Source: CAYFXE01 sp964347035
GTDB taxonomy: Bacteria > Acidobacteriota > Aminicenantia > Aminicenantales > Aminicenantaceae
Length of the DNA: 47,123 nt
Reading direction: 5' to 3'
Assembly: GCA_964347035.1 (NCBI GenBank)
Contig: CAYFXE010000023.1
Location: forward strand, 1 to 47,123
Shown here: positions 42,918 to 47,123 of the stretch, one piece after another
How positions within the stretch are numbered: the stretch's first letter is position 1
How the letters are laid out: each line of letters starts with the position of its first letter
Notes under the pieces: model-generated
Seen by the model: the letters and a program-made list of their open reading frames with translations, nothing else
Databases searched by the model: none
What the model was told of the DNA's origin: nothing
Program-made: the position numbers and the translations under genes

Positions 42918-44492
42918 ATGGAAAAAAATAAGGAGTTTAAGGTCACCTACACCACCTTAGATCCAGAGGGCTTGGAAGCTTTCCATCTATCCTATGATCA
43001 AGCTGTTAAAGATATCAAGAGCCAGTTCGGAAAGTCCCATCCCTTGTTTATCGCAGGAAGGGAGATAAAAGCAGAGGAAGAATTCGAGGATAGCAGTCCG
43101 ATCAACACCGATCTCCTGATCGGTAAGTTTCAAAAAGGAAAACCTGAGGATCTCGATAAGGCTGTGGATGCGGCTTTTTCGGCTTTTAAAGGATGGCGGG
43201 ACACTGACTATGAGGAACGCTGCCGAAAGATGCGGAAAGCCGCAGAGCTCATGAGTGAACAAAAATATGAGCTAGCAGCCATCATGAGCTACGAGGCGGG
43301 CAAGAACCGCTTGGAAGCCATGGGAGATGTCGAGGAGGCTGCAGATCTCATCCGTTATTACTGCGCCCAGATGGAAGAAGCCAAAGGATTCCACCGCCCT
43401 ATGGGAAGATTGAGCCCTAGAGAAGAGGCCACGAGTGTTCTCAGGCCATACGGAGTGTGGATGGTTATTTCTCCGTTTAATTTCCCTTTAGCTCTGGCTA
43501 CAGGCATGAGTGCGGGTGTTTTAATCTCAGGAAACACGGCTGTTTTTAAACCTTCTTCAGATACACCTTTTATCGGACTCAAACTCTACGAGATCTACAA
43601 AAAAGCGGGCCTCCCCGAAGGTGTCTTTAATTTCATCACAGGTCCGGGAGGGAAGTTAGAAGAGCCCATCTTCCAAAACAAGAAGTTATCCGGAATCGTT
43701 TTCACTGGCTCGTCTGAAGTGGGGATGAGGCTTTATAAAGGTTTCAGCCGTGATTATCCCCGCCCCTGTTTCCTGGAGATGGGCGGTAAAAATCCAGCTA
43801 TAATCACAGAGAATGCGGATCTGAATCAAGCAGCCGAAGGGGTGATGAAATCTGCTTACGGCTTAGGGGGACAAAAGTGCAGCGCCTGTTCAAGGATTTA
43901 TGTCCATAGGAAAGTCGAAGAAGAATTCCTGGAGAAGTTGCTGAATCACATCCGGTTGATAACGATAGGCGACCCGACAGAGCGGGATATCTACCTCGGA
44001 CCGATCATCAACCAAAGAGCCATGGATACATTCAGATCAGCATCTGATATATGCCAGAATGAAGGAAAGATCCTTCACGGAGGGCATGTTCTCACAGGAG
44101 GAATTTTCGATAACGGTTTTTATGTGGAGCCAACCCTTGTGACTGGACTGCCCAAGGATCACAGGTTTTTTTATGAGGAACTCTTCCTTCCTTTCCTGGT
44201 AGAGGCTCCGGTTGATTCCCTCGAGGAGGGGATTGAAGAAGGCAACAAAGTGAACTATGGTCTGACGGCCGGAATATTCAGCCAAGAAGAGAGGGAGATC
44301 GAGTATTTCTTCAATGAGATCGAATCAGGAGTGCTGTACGCCAACAGACGAACTGGGGCGACCACGGGGGCCTGGCCTGGAGTCCAGCCCTTTTGCGGTT
44401 GGAAAAACTCCGGATCAACAGGAAAAGGGGGCTGTGGGCCCTATTACGTCCAGCAGTTCATGAGGGAACAGAGTCGCACCTTAATGAAATAA
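42918..44492 (+). CDS. Aldehyde dehydrogenase, L-glutamate gamma-semialdehyde (P5C) dehydrogenase-like
   Basis: A 524-residue NAD(P)-dependent aldehyde dehydrogenase. The N-terminal extension and F-H-x-S-Y-D-Q-A-V, the cofactor-site P-F-N-F-P-L-A-L, F-T-G-S-S-E-V-G, the general base E in F-L-E-M-G-G-K-N-P and the nucleophile Cys in G-G-Q-K-C-S-A-C-S-R are all visible. The last motif (K-C-S-A-C-S-R) is characteristic of delta-1-pyrroline-5-carboxylate dehydrogenases (RocA/PruA type). Following an omega-aminotransferase, the pair could turn ornithine into glutamate; other omega-amino acids giving semialdehydes are possible. A strong AAAGGAGG precedes the ATG. Confidence 0.87.
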   Translation: MEKNKEFKVTYTTLDPEGLEAFHLSYDQAVKDIKSQFGKSHPLFIAGREIKAEEEFEDSSPINTDLLIGKFQKGKPEDLDKAVDAAFSAFKGWRDTDYEERCRKMRKAAELMSEQKYELAAIMSYEAGKNRLEAMGDVEEAADLIRYYCAQMEEAKGFHRPMGRLSPREEATSVLRPYGVWMVISPFNFPLALATGMSAGVLISGNTAVFKPSSDTPFIGLKLYEIYKKAGLPEGVFNFITGPGGKLEEPIFQNKKLSGIVFTGSSEVGMRLYKGFSRDYPRPCFLEMGGKNPAIITENADLNQAAEGVMKSAYGLGGQKCSACSRIYVHRKVEEEFLEKLLNHIRLITIGDPTERDIYLGPIINQRAMDTFRSASDICQNEGKILHGGHVLTGGIFDNGFYVEPTLVTGLPKDHRFFYEELFLPFLVEAPVDSLEEGIEEGNKVNYGLTAGIFSQEEREIEYFFNEIESGVLYANRRTGATTGAWPGVQPFCGWKNSGSTGKGGCGPYYVQQFMREQSRTLMK

Positions 44493-44525
44493 GACAACGA
44501 AGACATATGAAAAGGAGATTGAAGA

Positions 44526-45719
44526 TTGAATTCACCGAATGAAAGAGTCGTTATTTTAAGTGCCGTGAGAACGCCGGTGGGAAGGTTTGGAGGTAGTCTA
44601 AAAAACACAAGCGCTGTCACTCTTGGGACAATAGCCTCCCAGGAAGCATTAAGAAGGGCGGAAATCTCTCCAGATCAGGTGGACGAAGTTATTTTCGGCC
44701 AAGCACGCCAGGCAGGAAACAGGCCAAACCCGGCGCGGCAGATCCTGTATAGAACAGGGATTCCGATCGAGAGAACAGCCTTCACAGTGAATAAAGCCTG
44801 CGCATCGGGGATTAAAGCCATTAGCCTTGGATATCAGTCTCTACTTCTCGGTGAGAATAATGTTGTTTTGGTCGGCGGGATAGAAAATATGTCACAAATT
44901 CCCTATTTCCTTGAAGGCGCAAGGTGGGGCTACCGTCTTGGCGATGGAGTTGTCGTGGATGGGATGTACAGGGATGGTCTGTTCTGTCCTCTGGCCGATA
45001 TGATCATGGGAGAGACAGCTGAACTTCTGGCGGAAAAGTACAGCATCTCACGACTTGAACAGGATGATTATGCTTACGAGAGCCAAATGAAGGCAAAGGA
45101 AGCCATGGAAGGAGGGAAATTTGAGGATGAGATCATTCCAGTTAAAATACTGGACAAGAAGGGAAGAGACATACTCGTCGCAGCTGACGAACATCCCCGC
45201 CCTGATACAACTCCAGAAAAATTAGCCAAGCTTCCTCCAGTCTTTAAGGAAGGAGGGACGATCACCGCAGGAAATTCTTCCGGCCTCACGGATGGCGCTG
45301 CAGCACTGGTATTGACGACCAAAGCTATGGCTGAAGAAATGGATTTAAATCCTCTGGGAGAGATTCTAGGGGCATGTTCGGCTGGAGTCCACCCCAAAGA
45401 AATGGGACTGGGCCCTGTACCATCAACTCATAAGATACTGAAAAAGCTGAATTTAGAGCTATCAGACATCGATCTCATCGAGATCAATGAGGCTTTTGCT
45501 GCCCAGGTCCTGGCTGTTGAACGGGAGCTCGATTGGGATAAAGAAAAAAGAAACATAAAAGGCGGAGCTATAGCCTTAGGTCATCCCATAGGATGTACAG
45601 GAGCCAAGATCACTGTCACCCTGTTACACAGCTTAATCCAGGAGAAAAAGCACCTGGGCTTAGCCACACTGTGCGTGAGCGGGGGACTGGGAATGTCACT
45701 CATTATAAAAAGAATATAA
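44526..45719 (+). CDS. Thiolase (acetyl-CoA acyltransferase)
   Basis: A 397-residue thiolase with all catalytic motifs: the nucleophile Cys in N-K-A-C-A-S-G, the N-E-A-F-A loop, His in G-H-P-I-G-C-T-G-A and the second Cys in C-V-S-G-G-L-G-M. The N-terminus V-I-L-S-A-V-R-T-P-V-G-R-F-G-G is typical. It cleaves 3-oxoacyl-CoA to acetyl-CoA plus a shortened acyl-CoA, or runs in reverse. The start is TTG at 44526 with AAGGAG at 44512-44517. In this operon it implies that a 3-oxoacyl-CoA arises from the deaminated substrate, probably after activation by the CoA-transferase that seems to follow at 47078. Confidence 0.95.
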   Translation: MNSPNERVVILSAVRTPVGRFGGSLKNTSAVTLGTIASQEALRRAEISPDQVDEVIFGQARQAGNRPNPARQILYRTGIPIERTAFTVNKACASGIKAISLGYQSLLLGENNVVLVGGIENMSQIPYFLEGARWGYRLGDGVVVDGMYRDGLFCPLADMIMGETAELLAEKYSISRLEQDDYAYESQMKAKEAMEGGKFEDEIIPVKILDKKGRDILVAADEHPRPDTTPEKLAKLPPVFKEGGTITAGNSSGLTDGAAALVLTTKAMAEEMDLNPLGEILGACSAGVHPKEMGLGPVPSTHKILKKLNLELSDIDLIEINEAFAAQVLAVERELDWDKEKRNIKGGAIALGHPIGCTGAKITVTLLHSLIQEKKHLGLATLCVSGGLGMSLIIKRI

Positions 45720-45732
45720 GAAAGAGGAAAAC

Positions 45733-47076
45733 ATGGGCTTAACATACCCTGAAATAAAAACAGAATTGCCCGGGAAAAAAGCCAGAATGATTATCGCCAA
45801 AGACAAGCGTTATTGCTCCAGCTCCTACATAAAGGAGTACCCTTTAGTCATCGATAGGGGAGAGGGCGCCGTGGTGGTGGATGTGGATGGCAACAGGTTT
45901 CTGGACTTCATGGCTGGGATAGCTGTGAACGTGACCGGATACAGTCATCCGAGAGTTGTCGAGGCCGTCAAAAAACAGAGCGGGAAGTTTTTCCATATCT
46001 GTTCTACAGATTTCTATTATGACTCTTTTTCTAACCTGGCTGAACGCCTAGCACGAATAGCCCCTATATCCGGAGAAAAGAGCGTCTTTTTGACAAACTC
46101 TGGCTCTGAAGCCGTGGATACAGCCATAAAACTTGCCCGGTATCACACCAGAAAGCCCTATATCATCGCCTTTCTGGGGGCATTCCACGGCAGGACCATG
46201 GGTGCAATGAGTCTAAACGCCAGTAAGGCTAAACAGAGAAGTTATTTTGCCCCTCTTGTACCCGGGATTTTCCATATCCCCTTTGGGTATTGCTATCGAT
46301 GTGCCTATCATCTTAAATATCCATCCTGTCAAATCTTCTGTGCTGATGCCATCGAGAACATTCTCTGCGAGTCACTGATGAGCCCGGATGAAATCGCCGC
46401 TGTCTTTGTTGAACCCATGCAGGGTGAAGGAGGATACATAGTTCCTCCTCCTGAATTCCATCTAAAGATGCGAGAATTCACGAGGAAACACGATATTCTT
46501 CTTGTCATCGACGAAATCCAATCAGGCATGGGACGAACAGGGAAATTTTTTGCCATCGAAAATTTTAAAGTCGAACCTGATGTTATCCTTCTTGCCAAGG
46601 GTTTGGCCTCTGGTCTTCCTTTAGGCGCTGTCATCGCCAAGAAGAAAATCATGAGCTGGACATCCGGCAGCCACGGCAGTACTTTTGGGGGAAATCCTGT
46701 AGCCTGTGAGGCTGCCCTTGCCACGATCGATCTAGTCGAGAAAGAATTGATGGCTAATGCCGCCAAGATGGGAGGTCGTCTTTTTCGTAAATTAAAAAAA
46801 CTCAAAAAAGACCTCCCTCTCATCGGGGATGTCCGCGGTATGGGACTCATGATCGGGGTCGAATTCATAAAAGACCCAAAAAATCGAGAGCCTGCTACTT
46901 CAGAGGAAATTCATGACATCGTAGTCCAAGCCTTCAGGAAAGGACTGTTACTCCTTCCCTGTGGTGAAAACGTCATCCGTTTTTGCCCGCCTTTAATCAT
47001 ATCGCCTGAAGAAGTGGATGTGGCAGTAGATATTTTTTCCCGAGTTTTAGCTCGCCATAAAGGACGGAGGAAATAA
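45733..47076 (+). CDS. Class III aminotransferase, 4-aminobutyrate aminotransferase-like
   Basis: A 447-residue class III PLP aminotransferase: T-N-S-G-S-E-A-V-D-T-A-I-K-L-A-R, the cofactor Asp in V-I-D-E-I-Q-S-G-M-G-R-T-G-K, and the PLP lysine in L-L-A-K-G-L-A-S-G-L-P. It is nearer to 4-aminobutyrate/acetylornithine enzymes than the first copy. The Cys set is C187-x2-C190-x8-C199-x3-C203. The presence of two aminotransferases suggests that the substrate has two amino groups, or that two related amino acids share the operon. It is 13 bases downstream of the thiolase gene. Confidence 0.9.
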   Translation: MGLTYPEIKTELPGKKARMIIAKDKRYCSSSYIKEYPLVIDRGEGAVVVDVDGNRFLDFMAGIAVNVTGYSHPRVVEAVKKQSGKFFHICSTDFYYDSFSNLAERLARIAPISGEKSVFLTNSGSEAVDTAIKLARYHTRKPYIIAFLGAFHGRTMGAMSLNASKAKQRSYFAPLVPGIFHIPFGYCYRCAYHLKYPSCQIFCADAIENILCESLMSPDEIAAVFVEPMQGEGGYIVPPPEFHLKMREFTRKHDILLVIDEIQSGMGRTGKFFAIENFKVEPDVILLAKGLASGLPLGAVIAKKKIMSWTSGSHGSTFGGNPVACEAALATIDLVEKELMANAAKMGGRLFRKLKKLKKDLPLIGDVRGMGLMIGVEFIKDPKNREPATSEEIHDIVVQAFRKGLLLLPCGENVIRFCPPLIISPEEVDVAVDIFSRVLARHKGRRK

Positions 47077-47077
47077 G

Positions 47078-47123
47078 ATGAGAGAAAAGCTGATGACTAT
47101 GAGGGAGGCCATTCAGAAATATG
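47078..47123 (+). CDS. Start of a probable CoA-transferase alpha subunit (cut by window edge)
   Basis: Only the first 15 codons are present: M-R-E-K-L-M-T-M-R-E-A-I-Q-K-Y. GGAGG at 47067-47071 and a start one base after the aminotransferase stop show it is the next operon gene. The beginning resembles 3-oxoacid/glutaconate CoA-transferase alpha subunits (K-V-M-S-L-x-E-A-I), which would suit the thiolase, but this is too short for certainty. Confidence 0.4.
   Translation, partial: MREKLMTMREAIQKY

Overview
This window comes from a strictly anaerobic bacterium. It carries an oxygen-sensitive bacterial-type carbon monoxide dehydrogenase/acetyl-CoA synthase (CODH/ACS, Wood-Ljungdahl) gene set and many enzymes for peptide and amino-acid breakdown. 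Several products have signal peptides, two of them Tat-like, so digestion is partly extracytoplasmic. The mix of CODH/ACS, GcvPA/GcvPB, MttB-family methyltransferase, CocE/NonD hydrolases, P1 and M28 peptidases would fit an uncultured fermenter of the Aminicenantota/Acidobacteriota type, but that taxonomic guess is weak and rests on gene content only. I see no tRNA, rRNA, CRISPR array, phage gene or insertion sequence.

Layout. 1-4513 (+): the tail of a TPR protein, the two glycine decarboxylase subunits gcvPA/gcvPB, and an ATP-NAD-kinase-like protein. 4640-15882 (-): a compact operon, in transcription order a MetE-core-like methyltransferase, cooS/acsA, acsB, cooC, acsD, acsC, a corrinoid reductive activator and a homocysteine S-methyltransferase-like protein. 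16023-19236 (-): a second corrinoid module (MtbC-like corrinoid protein, RamA/RACE-like activator, CooC-like ATPase). It is transcribed divergently from a PocR-domain AraC regulator (19363-20625). A nearly identical 23-base motif sits in front of both the module and the CODH/ACS operon, suggesting one regulator for both. 20681-22439: a DUF3786-like gene, a decayed copy of a Cys-rich zinc-ribbon gene, and a short-chain dehydrogenase. 22485-28627 (-): D-aminoacylase (split by a frameshift), MFS transporter, exported CocE/NonD hydrolase and M20 peptidase. 28894-33024 (+): the intact Cys-rich gene, a second exported CocE/NonD hydrolase and an M20 amidohydrolase. 33057-40377 (-): exported M28 peptidase, two P1 (DmpA-like) peptidases, an APC amino-acid permease and an MttB-family methyltransferase. 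40761-47123 (+): IclR regulator, class III aminotransferase, glutamate-semialdehyde-type aldehyde dehydrogenase, thiolase, second class III aminotransferase, and the first codons of a probable CoA-transferase subunit.

How it may work together (inference). Peptides, including unusual N-acyl-D- or beta-amino-acid peptides, are cut outside the cytoplasm and imported. Amino groups are removed by the IclR-operon aminotransferases and the carbon is oxidised and thiolysed. N-methyl groups taken off by the MttB-family enzyme could pass via the MtbC-like corrinoid protein to the corrinoid iron-sulfur protein, and then into acetyl-CoA (CODH/ACS) or methionine (MetE-core or homocysteine methyltransferase). 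No acsE (methyl-THF:CoFeSP methyltransferase) lies in the operon. Glycine decarboxylase may supply or drain C1 units.
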